A stretch of DNA of 64,000 nucleotides from Bacteroidota bacterium (GCA_023442525.1 JAEZZA010000032.1:1-64000); one strand, 5' to 3'. Shown: positions 15,121-25,442, counted from the stretch's first letter. Notes: a model not told the origin generated them from the letters alone. Numbers and translations: made by a program.

Positions 15121-17661
15121 ATGAAGAACTGGAAGCAGTTTAATTTCTCGTACCGGTATATAGCTATAGTTGCCGTTCTGTCGGTGGCTTTGGCATTCAC
15201 TGCTTCTGCACTGGTTTCAGTTTCTTACAAGAAGGCCATCGTAAAATACCTGAATGTTTTCCTGAAAGAGCATCTTACTACCCGGCTGACAATGGATGAA
15301 AAAATCAGGTTCAGGTTTCTCAAAGGATTTCCCAATACTACCATTGAACTGAACAATGTGCTGCTGGAATCAGGCGCGGATTTTTCACGGCACGATTTTA
15401 ACGCGATATATCCTTCGGATACCCTTATCTATGCCGAGCATGTATACCTGAGGTTTAATCCTTTTAAAATGCTTAAAAAGGATTATGAATTGAAAAAAAT
15501 AGAGATCTCCGGGGGTATAATCAATATTCTTTTTGATCTGAGGAAAAACCATAATCTGAAAATATGGTCATCCGGAGCGGAAAAACAGAACGACTTCGCC
15601 ATCGCGCTTAAAAACATCATACTCACCGATACCCGGATACGTATCCTGGCGGCCGACAACCGTATAGATCTTAACAGCAGCTCAGTACGTACTGTATTTA
15701 AAGGCGGCTTGTCATCCGGCATCCTGTCGGGCGAAACCAAAGGTCAATTCAGAATCCACCGTCTTTCAAGCCACCAAAAAAATCTTGTTGGCCGTTCGAA
15801 TCTGCAGTTAGATGTAAAGCTAATTTATGGTGCCCGGCATTTCAAAATTACCGGCGGTACAATCAGGCTAAACAAGGCTGAGGCTGATATCTCAGGGGAA
15901 TATATAGCGAATAATAAAAATGAGATCGACCTTCTTCTTAATATGCATCAGTTTGGACTCGCTGAACTCATGTCGGTTCTTCCGTTGAAACCACAGGCAG
16001 GAAATTATTCTTTTAACGGAGGCGGTAAAATGAACTTTTCCATCAGCGGTTCTTTGTCAGATCCTTCGCGACTTTCCATAAAATCAGCTTTTGAACTGCA
16101 TGGTGGTCAGGCCCGGAATACTACCACTCGTAAAGAATTAAGCGGCGTTTTCATCAAGGGTTCAGCCACAGGAACCCGAAAAGATAATTTTCATCTCCGG
16201 GTAGATACTTTCAAGGCAAAGTTGAATCAGGGGTATATCGGCGGCCATCTGAGAATTTCCGATTTAAATCGCTTGATCTTTAATTCTGATTTAAAAGCTG
16301 ATATAGATTTAAGGGATTTAACTGAGTTTATAGGAATATCAGATTCTGTTAAGGTATCAGGACGGCTGACCGGTTCGCTGAAATCAGGAGGTTCTTTTGT
16401 CAACTATACCGGCAAGCCTTTTGAAAAATTTATTTCAACCATTAAAAAGGGAACCTTTCATTTTGATAAAGCAGCAATTACCAAAACCGGAATACCCTAT
16501 TCTGCGGAACGTGTACATGGTTCTATTGAATGGGGTAACGAAGTCAGGCTCGACAGTATTGCGCTCAAGCTTAACGAATCCAATGTGATTCTGAATGGGG
16601 TGCTCCATAACTTTTTGCCCTGGATTTCCGGAACCGGTGTACTTAAACCTGAACTTTCAGTTACATGCGATATTATTGATATTTCCAAACAGTTGAAAAG
16701 TGATTCTAAATCGACCCGTAGCTCTAAGAGTTCGTTGTTTTTACCAGCCAGGGTGTATTTGAAGACTGATCTCAATCTCAATAAATTTGTCGCCGGAAAA
16801 TTTCAAGCAACAGGTGTTTCCGCTTCAGTTTCAGCATTCGAGGATTCCATGCTGATTGATCGTGTATCTTTCAGTTTTCCGGATGGTTCTGTTACGGGAA
16901 AGGCAATTTTTAAAACCGAGCCCGGTGGATACTCCTTAACCTGCCAGGCACGCCCTGATAAAATTAATATCAATCAGCTGTTTACAGTATTTAATAACTT
17001 CAGCCAGAACTTTATAGTCGACAATAATCTCCGGGGACAGCTGGGAGGTAATATTGATTTTTATGCACGCTGGGATTCATCGTTCACAATAATACCATCT
17101 TCGGTTAAAGCTTTGGGAAATATCACCATATCAAATGGTGAGCTTGTGCAATTTGAACCTATGCTTAAGCTGTCAAAATATATTGATGTGGATGAACTCA
17201 GGCATATACGCTTTAAAACGCTTAAAAATTCAATATATATCAGCGACAGGGTTGTAAGCATTCCCGAAATGAATATCAATTCCACAGCTTTTAATATTTC
17301 CGTTTCGGGTCAGCATGATTTCGACAATCTGTTCGATTACAGGGTCAGGGTACTTTTGTCCGAAGTGCTTTTTAATAAGGCTCGGAAAAAGAAAAAGGAG
17401 CTAAATGAATTTCTTGTGGAGGAAGATTCACCGTCGAACCAGACTACGATACCACTGATAATTGCCGGTACTCCAAACGATTTTGATGTTAAATTCGACC
17501 GAAGGAAGGCCTTCAGTCTTACTAAGAATAATAAAATCATTAATGAAAAGCCCAAACCCGACAATTTCAGGGTGGAATGGGAAGAACCGGCCGGCACCCC
17601 GGCATCAAAAGGTTCGCCTGAATTACCCGAATCGGGCGTAGTTATTGAATGGGATGAATAG
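15121..17661 (+). CDS. AsmA-like envelope protein
   Basis: 846-residue protein with one N-terminal membrane helix (about 14-34) and a very long beta-rich body outside the inner membrane. The start of the body, with TRLTMDEKIRFRFLKGFPNT, and the late region around GNIDFYARWDSSFTIIPSSV followed by a small helix-rich stretch fit the AsmA/YhdP family, whose members bridge the periplasm and help move phospholipid to the outer membrane. The C-terminal tail is acidic and Pro-rich. The next gene, a sensor kinase, starts at the base after its stop codon, so the two are probably co-translated. Confidence 0.8.
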   Translation: MKNWKQFNFSYRYIAIVAVLSVALAFTASALVSVSYKKAIVKYLNVFLKEHLTTRLTMDEKIRFRFLKGFPNTTIELNNVLLESGADFSRHDFNAIYPSDTLIYAEHVYLRFNPFKMLKKDYELKKIEISGGIINILFDLRKNHNLKIWSSGAEKQNDFAIALKNIILTDTRIRILAADNRIDLNSSSVRTVFKGGLSSGILSGETKGQFRIHRLSSHQKNLVGRSNLQLDVKLIYGARHFKITGGTIRLNKAEADISGEYIANNKNEIDLLLNMHQFGLAELMSVLPLKPQAGNYSFNGGGKMNFSISGSLSDPSRLSIKSAFELHGGQARNTTTRKELSGVFIKGSATGTRKDNFHLRVDTFKAKLNQGYIGGHLRISDLNRLIFNSDLKADIDLRDLTEFIGISDSVKVSGRLTGSLKSGGSFVNYTGKPFEKFISTIKKGTFHFDKAAITKTGIPYSAERVHGSIEWGNEVRLDSIALKLNESNVILNGVLHNFLPWISGTGVLKPELSVTCDIIDISKQLKSDSKSTRSSKSSLFLPARVYLKTDLNLNKFVAGKFQATGVSASVSAFEDSMLIDRVSFSFPDGSVTGKAIFKTEPGGYSLTCQARPDKININQLFTVFNNFSQNFIVDNNLRGQLGGNIDFYARWDSSFTIIPSSVKALGNITISNGELVQFEPMLKLSKYIDVDELRHIRFKTLKNSIYISDRVVSIPEMNINSTAFNISVSGQHDFDNLFDYRVRVLLSEVLFNKARKKKKELNEFLVEEDSPSNQTTIPLIIAGTPNDFDVKFDRRKAFSLTKNNKIINEKPKPDNFRVEWEEPAGTPASKGSPELPESGVVIEWDE

Positions 17662-18813
17662 ATGAATGTTTATAAAATCAAAAGACGCTGGCAGTTAGTT
17701 CTTTTTATTGCTGCTATTCTGATTGGTATGGCATCATTGTTATATACCAATCAGATGGTTGGAAAGATGGCCCGGCAGGAAAGGCTGAAAGCAGAAATGC
17801 TGGCCGATGCCTGGTCGCAGATTGTCAACGCCGGAGACGAAGACGTCAATCTCGACTTCTTTGCCGGAGTAATTGAGAATAATGAGACTATCCCGGTAAT
17901 TGTTACCGATTCAACGGATCGTATTATTCTGACCCGTAACCTGGATACTGCACGTTTATCAAATCCGCATTATATTTCGGTACAGCTTGCCAAAATGAAG
18001 GCACATGCACCTCCGGTAGTTATCCCTCTCCCACCCTCAGATGTCCAGTATCTTTATTATAACCAGTCGATTCTGCTTACACGCCTCCAATTTTATCCTT
18101 ATCTGCAGTTGGCTGTGGTGCTGGTTTTTATTTTCGTGGCCTGGCTTGCTTTCCGTATTTCCCGAAAATTCGAGGATAATCAGATATGGGTAGGACTTAC
18201 ACGGGAAACGGCACATCAACTGGGTACTCCCATTTCATCGCTGATCGCATGGGTTGAAATGATGCGTATACGCAACAGTGATCAGGATATGCTCATTGAA
18301 TTGGAAAAGGATGTGGCGAGGCTGGAAAAAATCACTGAACGTTTCAGTAAGATAGGGTCAAAACCGGTAATGACACTTCAGGATGTTGGTCCGGTAATTA
18401 CTACAGCCGTGAATTACGTACGCTCGCGATCGTCGGGTAAAGTTAAATTCACGATGAACATGTCCTCCGAACCGGTATTGGTGCCCCTGAATGCCGCGCT
18501 TTTTGAATGGGTAATTGAAAATCTCTGCAAAAACGCCATAGATGCCATGCAGGGTGAAGGCCGAATTGATATTGACCTTTATGACAGGTCGAACGAAGTG
18601 CAGATCGATATCAAAGATAACGGTAAAGGCATTCCCAAATCGATGTTTAAAACGGTTTTCAGACCCGGATATACAACTAAAAAGAAAGGATGGGGTTTGG
18701 GCCTCTCACTGGTAAAAAGAATCGTAGAAGAGTACCATGAGGGTCGTATTTTTGTGCAGCAATCCGATATCAATAAAGGAACTGTTTTCACCATCGTGAT
18801 CAAAAAATTATGA
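17662..18813 (+). CDS. Sensor histidine kinase
   Basis: 383-residue membrane kinase with helices at about 12-30 and 149-167 around a small sensing domain. The H box is ETAHQLGTPISSLIAW with phospho-acceptor His185, a variant box often seen in Bacteroidota kinases. The ATPase part contains NLCKNAIDAM, DNGKGIP and GWGLGLSLVKRIVEEYH. No receiver domain or partner regulator is attached. The gene starts exactly at the end of the AsmA-like gene and its stop overlaps the start of rnpA (ATGA), a tight three-gene unit. Confidence 0.9.
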   Translation: MNVYKIKRRWQLVLFIAAILIGMASLLYTNQMVGKMARQERLKAEMLADAWSQIVNAGDEDVNLDFFAGVIENNETIPVIVTDSTDRIILTRNLDTARLSNPHYISVQLAKMKAHAPPVVIPLPPSDVQYLYYNQSILLTRLQFYPYLQLAVVLVFIFVAWLAFRISRKFEDNQIWVGLTRETAHQLGTPISSLIAWVEMMRIRNSDQDMLIELEKDVARLEKITERFSKIGSKPVMTLQDVGPVITTAVNYVRSRSSGKVKFTMNMSSEPVLVPLNAALFEWVIENLCKNAIDAMQGEGRIDIDLYDRSNEVQIDIKDNGKGIPKSMFKTVFRPGYTTKKKGWGLGLSLVKRIVEEYHEGRIFVQQSDINKGTVFTIVIKKL

Positions 18814-19202
18814 AAGCCTTTCCTCTTCAAAAAAGTCGCAGACTTACCCTCAAAAAGGAAATTGAGGTTCTGTTTCGCCAGGGAAGGTCGATTCATTCCG
18901 GATACCTCAGACTTATTTACCATATTGAAAAAGAGAATCCAAAAGAAGGCATTAAGGTATTAATCACCGTTCCGCGTAAAAAATTTCGCAATGCAACCGA
19001 CCGAAACCGGATTCGACGGCTTATTCGTGAAGCCTATCGGCTAAACTATGCACGTTATCTTTCCGAAAACATTGAAACGGCATTGCATGTAAGCCTGGGA
19101 TTTATCTATACCGGTACCAGCGCACTGGTTTCATATAAGGAAATTGAGGAAGCACTTTCTTCGTGTTTGAAAAAACTGGTTGTGGAACTGCAGAACAGTT
19201 AA
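18810..19202 (+). CDS. rnpA: Ribonuclease P protein component
   Basis: 130-residue protein cofactor of RNase P, which matures the 5' ends of tRNA. The RNR signature region FRNATDRNRIRRLIREAYRLN-like (about residues 64-84) is intact, with FRQGRSIHSGYLRLIY before it. It begins within the stop region of the histidine kinase (4-base overlap). The usual neighbours rpmH and yidD are absent. Its stop codon ends at the base before the stop codon of the opposing gene, with no room for a terminator between them. Confidence 0.92.
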   Translation: MKAFPLQKSRRLTLKKEIEVLFRQGRSIHSGYLRLIYHIEKENPKEGIKVLITVPRKKFRNATDRNRIRRLIREAYRLNYARYLSENIETALHVSLGFIYTGTSALVSYKEIEEALSSCLKKLVVELQNS

Positions 19203-22004
19203 CTAAAAATTAGTATCCATACTGATCACGAATTCCGTGAAAGCCTTTTTTTCGAACGACTTGTAACCCAGCCGTATGCCCGCTGAAATAGGAAATATGA
19301 GCCTTACGGCATGAAGGTCGGTCATAAACTCCCCGCCGGTTGAATAAAAACGTGTTTTTCTGGTACGCGGTATTTTAAAATCGGGACTATAGATAAAATC
19401 ATAAAACAAATTCATTCTGAATCGCTTAATATATAGAATTGGCGCAATTGAAATGTCCGGGTAAGCCAGAGGAAAGGCATAATTAACCGATACGGCAGCA
19501 TAACTTTCCGTAACTATATTCTGATACCCTCTTGGAGGATTCACCCTGAGATAGGGTAAGAGATACCTGGATGGCTTTTGTATCTGAAATCCGGCGTTTA
19601 CAATAATATGGTGATGAAGAAAGGGGCCCGGGAGGAAAATGCCCGTCCTTGCCGAATACAGATAGCCGTAAATATACTTACCGGGTTCGAATGACATGGT
19701 TGCATTGAAGTTTTGACCCAATCTCGGATACAGATCTCTTACCGACATTCTTCTGTAATTAAACCCGGAGAATTTTAAATGAACCAGACTGACTCCGTTC
19801 CTGAGGTTGGTTTCATCGACATACCAAACTGGTATGTACTCAAAGCCGGCACCAGGAATTAGTTGAATGGTATTCGCCCTTACGGAGAATGAAAGTGGTA
19901 TGTAGGTCTGCAAATTCAGTTGTACCGGAATCTGATTCCGTATTCCTTCATGTCCCGAAGCCGAGCGAAGTACAGTCTGCGGTCCTCCGATATCCGCATT
20001 GAACCGGAATACCGGATACCAGCCCCTCCATTCCAGTACGGGGTGTATATAATTATAGCCATCCTGGTAACTGTAACTTAAACTTGAAACCATTGTACCT
20101 AAGGTATTCTGGGAGAACAACATTAATCCAGGATATATTTTAACATTAACCGGGTTATTCATCAATTGGTCCAGGTCGGTATACAGCGGAATCCATGAAT
20201 GAATTCTGAAAACATGAGCCCATTCCCTATATTTCCTGTCAGATAATATGGTACGGCTTTTCGCGGAATCTGCAGCCGGGCCCGATGCAGGCCCGAACGG
20301 CGAAATACCTTTCCATGAACCGGGAATAATATCCATTGAAGAAATATCAAATCCTCCGGCGGAATATTCTGAAAAAACCAATTGTTCTCCTTCGGCTGAT
20401 ACAGAAGGAAGTCTGACTCCATAAACAGAATTGGTAACCTGGTAGATCTTCTGTGAATTTTTATCTATTGCGAACAGGTTTTCAACATCGTTCCAATCAG
20501 CCCGGAACAGAATATAATTCTTAAAGTTAAACTGGTCGGCAATATTATTATAAGTATAAGGAATCAAAACCCTCCACTGCCCGGATACTATGTTGAGCAA
20601 TTCCAGTTGTTTTCCCTTATCAGATGTTGTAATTACCGCTATTTCATTTTCATTTGTCCATTCCGGTGTTGAAAGTATTTCGTCACGGTGAAACTTTGAA
20701 ATGAGCAGGCCGTTTTTCGCTTCAATAATAGTTATTGAATTACGGTTTGCCATATCTGTTTCAACAACGGCAATTCGTTTGCCATCGGCCGAAAAATCAG
20801 GGCTGAAATACCTCGATTTCCTGCTTAGAGTACGATGCTTTTTAGTTTCCAGGTTATATGACCGGATAACCGAGTAACTCCGTTTATTCCACCGGGGATC
20901 AGTTACCACTTCATCCCATATTAAAACTGATCCGGATATGTCGGCCTTACCGGAGCTGAGCCGGCCGGCTCTTAACACTATTTTCTCTTTACCGGTGCTG
21001 TCGATCATGACAAAACTGCCCGGATGATCTAAACTGCTACGGAAGGCAATTAAAACCTGATCCCAATACAGCGGATACAAATAGCTTGTGTAAGATGTTT
21101 TCCTGGCCGGTCCTATTCTTAATGTTTTAGTATAGCTAAATGAATCTATATTTTTTTTATACTGCTGTTTAAGGGAGTCAATGGTATTGTAATACAATCC
21201 CTGTTTATAGAAGCCGAAATTTTTCTTTAAATAGGTCGCGAGCGGAAGAACACGGTACGGACGATTTGCCAGATGGTCAACAGCTTTTGACCACACATTG
21301 GGGCCTCCTTTTTGACGCAGATATCCGGTCATTTTGTATCCATAAATGTATGGATCGGGAACAAAGTCTTTAAATGACCCGAACATCATCTTATCGTAAG
21401 AATACCTGTCCTCTTGTTCCATGAGCAGTGTACGAAGCGGCATTTCAAATCCTGCCACCCTACCCCTTCCCGAAAGCGACAGCCGGGTTTCATTGTAAAC
21501 CGCATCGCCCTCATAAAACCATGATGGGAACCTTGAAGAAAGGATTCCCTGCGCTATATCACCGGTGAGCCATCGCAATACCCGGACCGGTCGCTGGTTC
21601 AGTTGATTCAGTTGCGCTACATGCCTGAACTCATGAAGCCCAAGCTGACTGATCCAGTCCTGAGCGTATATATCCTGTGGGGGAGTTACATCCAATTCCA
21701 TCCGGAAAGGGGCCAGAGTAACGAAACCATTGGACAACACTGTACCGTTTTGCATCAGTACAGGGGTTCTTTTTCTGAACGGATTATCCATATCCGATAC
21801 TGAATCCATGGCAAATTCAAGAACTGATCCAAGTCGTGCAGCGTCGTTTGCAAGTTGCCCCGGATAAATAATCCGGAAATGTTCGGTTTTCAGTTCGTTC
21901 CACTTAACAGAAGGAGGATTTTCGCCGGTAAGATAAAATTGTGCTGCCAGATAAAATGGAAATATCCAGATTAGCGCAACTGTTGCTGAGAGGAAACGTA
22001 TCAT
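19203..22004 (-). CDS. Secreted metallopeptidase-like/beta-propeller/barrel protein
   Basis: 933-residue secreted protein (signal peptide about 1-21, ending LAAQ). Three parts can be seen. First, an N-terminal domain with a zinc-peptidase-like site: HEFRH at 124-128 and, 37 residues later, Glu165 in WFYEGDAVYNE, the spacing of gluzincin peptidases. Second, a middle region (about 330-560) of repeats such as YFSPDFSADGKRIAVVE, typical of TolB/PD40 propeller blades. Third, a C-terminal beta-rich third with aromatic strands ending in FVISMDTNF, which looks like an outer-membrane barrel. The catalytic activity is inferred. Function is unknown. Confidence 0.7.
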   Translation of the reverse strand: MIRFLSATVALIWIFPFYLAAQFYLTGENPPSVKWNELKTEHFRIIYPGQLANDAARLGSVLEFAMDSVSDMDNPFRKRTPVLMQNGTVLSNGFVTLAPFRMELDVTPPQDIYAQDWISQLGLHEFRHVAQLNQLNQRPVRVLRWLTGDIAQGILSSRFPSWFYEGDAVYNETRLSLSGRGRVAGFEMPLRTLLMEQEDRYSYDKMMFGSFKDFVPDPYIYGYKMTGYLRQKGGPNVWSKAVDHLANRPYRVLPLATYLKKNFGFYKQGLYYNTIDSLKQQYKKNIDSFSYTKTLRIGPARKTSYTSYLYPLYWDQVLIAFRSSLDHPGSFVMIDSTGKEKIVLRAGRLSSGKADISGSVLIWDEVVTDPRWNKRSYSVIRSYNLETKKHRTLSRKSRYFSPDFSADGKRIAVVETDMANRNSITIIEAKNGLLISKFHRDEILSTPEWTNENEIAVITTSDKGKQLELLNIVSGQWRVLIPYTYNNIADQFNFKNYILFRADWNDVENLFAIDKNSQKIYQVTNSVYGVRLPSVSAEGEQLVFSEYSAGGFDISSMDIIPGSWKGISPFGPASGPAADSAKSRTILSDRKYREWAHVFRIHSWIPLYTDLDQLMNNPVNVKIYPGLMLFSQNTLGTMVSSLSYSYQDGYNYIHPVLEWRGWYPVFRFNADIGGPQTVLRSASGHEGIRNQIPVQLNLQTYIPLSFSVRANTIQLIPGAGFEYIPVWYVDETNLRNGVSLVHLKFSGFNYRRMSVRDLYPRLGQNFNATMSFEPGKYIYGYLYSARTGIFLPGPFLHHHIIVNAGFQIQKPSRYLLPYLRVNPPRGYQNIVTESYAAVSVNYAFPLAYPDISIAPILYIKRFRMNLFYDFIYSPDFKIPRTRKTRFYSTGGEFMTDLHAVRLIFPISAGIRLGYKSFEKKAFTEFVISMDTNF

Positions 22005-22103
22005 TCTGTTCAGATAAGCTGTTAAATTTACATAATTGCCCGATGACAGTCTCTCTTAAGCAAGCTTTTATTAATTTTGTTCGATAATAATGCCAATGCG
22101 GTT

Positions 22104-22853
22104 ATGCGAAGTTTTTTCACTGATAATGTAAATAGTATCCTTGGTGCTGTCAGTTTACACCTGGTAGTTGTGATTGCTTTTCTTGTTTTCAAACTGGGTA
22201 ATTTGGAAGAGCTGCAAAAGGAACAGGTGCTGATCGAATTCAATGAAGAGATTATGCCTCTGCCTGATGATGCTGAAGAATCGGAAGAGATGTCAAATGA
22301 AGGAGGCCAATCTGATATTGAATATTATGACCTGAACCAGCGCGAGTTGCGCAGTATTGCATCGAATGCTGCAAGTAAACTCGAAAAAGAAATCAGCACA
22401 AGCGATTATGAAAGGCAGGTTTTGGAGGAACTTGGAATATCGAGTCTGAAATCACCCGGGGCTGAAATGGAAAAACAAATCAGTGAACAGCAGGATGAGA
22501 ATGCTATTTCATCATCAGAAAAGAAAGAAGAAACAAAGGACCGGGATCATTCGGTTCCTAACGTAATTCACAAAGAGAACACAACCGTTTCCTACTTCCT
22601 GGAAGGCAGATGGCATAATTATCTGTATATACCGACCTATAAGTGCCAGGGAGGAGGTACAGTTTACCTGGATATTGTAATCGATCAAAACGGTAAGGTA
22701 TTAACTGCAATGATCCAGGAACAAAAATCCACTGCCGACCCCTGCCTTCGTGAAGAAGCTTACCGGTCGGCCATATCTGCACGGTTCAATTCCGATAACA
22801 AAGCATCTGCCAAACAATTGGGCTCAATAACCTACGTTTTCCTTGCCCAGTGA
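22104..22853 (+). CDS. TonB-like energy transducer protein
   Basis: 249-residue protein with a short cytoplasmic tail, one membrane helix (about residues 12-31) and a long acidic linker rich in Glu and Ser. The C-terminal 85 residues (from about FLEGRWHNYLY, with GGGTVYLDIVIDQNGKV and the Cys pair) resemble a TonB C-terminal domain, which in Gram-negatives couples inner-membrane proton flow to outer-membrane receptors. I chose ATG at 22104; an upstream TTG at 22077 overlaps a promoter-like TAATTTTG (22072-22079) and is unlikely to be translated. No ExbB/ExbD genes are nearby, and the linker lacks the usual Pro-Lys repeats. Confidence 0.65.
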   Translation: MRSFFTDNVNSILGAVSLHLVVVIAFLVFKLGNLEELQKEQVLIEFNEEIMPLPDDAEESEEMSNEGGQSDIEYYDLNQRELRSIASNAASKLEKEISTSDYERQVLEELGISSLKSPGAEMEKQISEQQDENAISSSEKKEETKDRDHSVPNVIHKENTTVSYFLEGRWHNYLYIPTYKCQGGGTVYLDIVIDQNGKVLTAMIQEQKSTADPCLREEAYRSAISARFNSDNKASAKQLGSITYVFLAQ

Positions 22854-23686
22854 AAATAATCAGCCTGATGGAACTTACGGGCCTTTACTATTCAGAAAAT
22901 ATCGAGTTCAGGGAGACTTCAAACTTTGATCCTTCCATTCTTGAGTCGGGCGCTATTTATTACGAGGTACTCAGAATTGTCGATGGGACAGCCCTGTTTT
23001 TAGAGGACCACCTTGACCGGTTGCAACAATCGGTAACACTTGCAGGAAGGCAATACCTGATTTCGGTTCCACTCATACATTACCTGCTGCGAAACCTGAT
23101 ATTGCGCAACAATACATCCAACGGCAATGTTAAAATGATTCTGCATTTCAGGGATAATACTTCTCCCGTGATCTATACATTCTTTATTCCTCATTTTTAC
23201 CCGGGCCCGGAACTATACGTCAATGGAGTGGTTGCAGCTCTTTATAAAGCCGAACGCCGCGATCCCAATATTAAGCAGGTACATTCGGCTATGACTGCGG
23301 AGATTGGTGCTTTTATCCGCAAAAAGAAAATTTATGATGCTCTGCTTGTGGATTTGAATGACCAGATTACCGAAGGAAGTAAAACCAATGTATTTTTTGT
23401 AAACGATGATACCGTTTACACGGCACCGGCCGACAGGGTATTGATAGGTGTAACCCGCACCAAAATAATTGATCTCTGTAAAGCATTAAATATTAATATT
23501 ATAGAAGATGCTATTGCAACTTCTGATTTAAATAATTTCAAAAGTGCATTCTTTACGGGCACATCACCCAGGGTGCTGCCTATAAAAAAGATTGATCAAT
23601 TCGTGCTTGATGTTAATAACCCTGTGGTACGGCGTCTTATGCACGAATACGATGTGATGGTTCACGAATACCTGAACAATAACTGA
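22850..23686 (+). CDS. Class IV aminotransferase
   Basis: 278-residue PLP enzyme of fold type IV, the family of branched-chain and D-amino-acid aminotransferases and aminodeoxychorismate lyase (PabC). Family signs are a Lys in NIKQVHSA (probable PLP lysine), and EGSKTNVFFV and FTGTSPRVLPI near the cofactor phosphate. The small size and missing BCAT signatures favour a PabC-like or unassigned role; ilvE is present elsewhere in the window (60239). The start may be GTG at 22850, sharing bases with the upstream stop, or ATG at 22868. Confidence 0.75.
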   Translation: MKIISLMELTGLYYSENIEFRETSNFDPSILESGAIYYEVLRIVDGTALFLEDHLDRLQQSVTLAGRQYLISVPLIHYLLRNLILRNNTSNGNVKMILHFRDNTSPVIYTFFIPHFYPGPELYVNGVVAALYKAERRDPNIKQVHSAMTAEIGAFIRKKKIYDALLVDLNDQITEGSKTNVFFVNDDTVYTAPADRVLIGVTRTKIIDLCKALNINIIEDAIATSDLNNFKSAFFTGTSPRVLPIKKIDQFVLDVNNPVVRRLMHEYDVMVHEYLNNN

Positions 23687-23696
23687 ACGAGATTAA

Positions 23697-25409
23697 CTAC
23701 TCTTTCAGCGACATGCCGGATTTCTGGTTGTCACTGCCGAAGGATTTGTCAAAGACCATGGCATAGGCGGCAGGATCCTGCAGAACTTCCTTTGCTTTTA
23801 CCAGTTCCGGATCGTAGTCAAGCGATGCTATTATTCTTCCTTTCTGGTAGAAATACCGGCTGGCGATTTCCTCGTAAAGAAGCGATTCTATTTCGGGCCG
23901 AAATGTAATCAGATCCTTATCTTTATCATGTGCCAGCCTTTGTTTTAATTCATTGAATTCCTTTTCGGCGGCGTCGTAATACTGTTCCTTTTGAGCCACT
24001 TTTATCAGCTCTTTGAGGGTCTCATCGCTTTGGGTGGTATAGTCATAATCCTTTCCTGAAAGAAATTTCATGAACCGGTTATACTCATCATCGGTGATTT
24101 TCAGATCCTTCACAGTTGAAACTGAAGGTTTTCGTGATGCATACTGAGTTGCATAATCGAAAATAAGATTTTTGGTAAACAGGCTAATGGTGATATTCCC
24201 GGGCTGCATGCTTTCGAGAGGAATGTCAGGTGATATTCCGCCACCGTCGAATACTTTCCGGCCATGAGCTGTTTTAAATTCATTGATCAGTGAATCCGGG
24301 ATGTATCCCACACTGCCGTCTTCGTTCCTGTGAGAATAGTCGACTGCCTGAATACAACGGCCACTGGGGATATAATACTTTGCCGTAGTGACTTTCAATT
24401 GGGAATTATAGCTGACAGGACGTGTAGTCTGCACAAGACCCTTACCAAAGGTACGTTGGCCTATTATCACTGCCCGGTCGAGGTCCTGTAAAGCACCGGC
24501 CACAATTTCGGATGCAGAGGCTGATCCCCTGTTTATCAGAACAGCAAGCGGGATTAAAGTATCCACCGGTTCCGATTCGGTTTTGTAAACATTATCCCAT
24601 TGCCTGGCTTTCCCCTTTGTGCTTACAATCTCGCGTCCTTTGGGAATAAATAAGTTGGCTATGTTTACCGATTCGATAAGTAATCCGCCCGGATTCCCTC
24701 TCAAGTCGAGGATAATGGATTTTGCACCTCTTTTCTTCAAATCAATCAGAGCACTTTTAACTTCTTTGGCAGCGTCTTTGGTAAATCCCTGTAAACGGAT
24801 ATATCCCGTTTGGTTACCGAGCAGGTCGTAATAGGGAACGTTGGGGATGCTGATCTGCTGACGGACTAAAGTTTTTTCCGAAGGCTTGCTCTCACCCATC
24901 CTCTTAATAGTGACCTTAAGAGTGGTATTTGGAGTTCCTTTCAATTTTTCACTAACCTGGCTGATATCTTTACCCCGGGTGGATTCTCCGTTTATGAACA
25001 AAATAGTATCGCCGGCTCGGAGACCTGCCTTCTGGGCCGGGAAATCTTCATATGGTTCGGCGATTATGGCATATTCGCCTGCTTTCCTTATCTGTGCACC
25101 AATTCCGCCATATTCTCCCGTGGTCATAAAAGTGAAATCAGCCATATCTTCTTCGGGAATATATGTTGTATAGGGGTCCAGCGAGGTAAGCATGCCTTCG
25201 ATGGCCGATTTTATAAGCTTATCCGGATTCGTTTCATCAACGTAAAAGCGATCCAGTTCATTGAAGAGTGAATAAAAAATATCCAGATTTTTAACTACAT
25301 CGAATTCTCTATCCCGCAGGGTGATAAAACCAAACGATCCCACCACTACAACCAGGGATACTAAAATTACAATAAGCCTGGCTGGTTTCTTTTTTAACCT
25401 TGCTTTCAT
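23697..25409 (-). CDS. C-terminal processing peptidase, S41 family
   Basis: 570-residue periplasmic protease. It has an N-terminal membrane anchor (about 11-29), a short helical region, a PDZ domain (about 100-185, with GGIGAQI and AGLRAGDTILFING), and a tail-specific protease core with GSASASE (295-301, nucleophile region) and FGKG carrying the general-base Lys323. A helical C-terminal extension of about 120 residues follows. Such enzymes trim the ends of periplasmic and membrane proteins. Upstream is a promoter-like TAGATTTG with a perfect palindrome beside it (25443-25469). It ends 10 bases from the aminotransferase end on the other strand. Confidence 0.92.
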   Translation of the reverse strand: MKARLKKKPARLIVILVSLVVVVGSFGFITLRDREFDVVKNLDIFYSLFNELDRFYVDETNPDKLIKSAIEGMLTSLDPYTTYIPEEDMADFTFMTTGEYGGIGAQIRKAGEYAIIAEPYEDFPAQKAGLRAGDTILFINGESTRGKDISQVSEKLKGTPNTTLKVTIKRMGESKPSEKTLVRQQISIPNVPYYDLLGNQTGYIRLQGFTKDAAKEVKSALIDLKKRGAKSIILDLRGNPGGLLIESVNIANLFIPKGREIVSTKGKARQWDNVYKTESEPVDTLIPLAVLINRGSASASEIVAGALQDLDRAVIIGQRTFGKGLVQTTRPVSYNSQLKVTTAKYYIPSGRCIQAVDYSHRNEDGSVGYIPDSLINEFKTAHGRKVFDGGGISPDIPLESMQPGNITISLFTKNLIFDYATQYASRKPSVSTVKDLKITDDEYNRFMKFLSGKDYDYTTQSDETLKELIKVAQKEQYYDAAEKEFNELKQRLAHDKDKDLITFRPEIESLLYEEIASRYFYQKGRIIASLDYDPELVKAKEVLQDPAAYAMVFDKSFGSDNQKSGMSLKE

Positions 25410-25442
25410 GGGTAAATCAATTAAAACGTTAAGATTTCAAAA

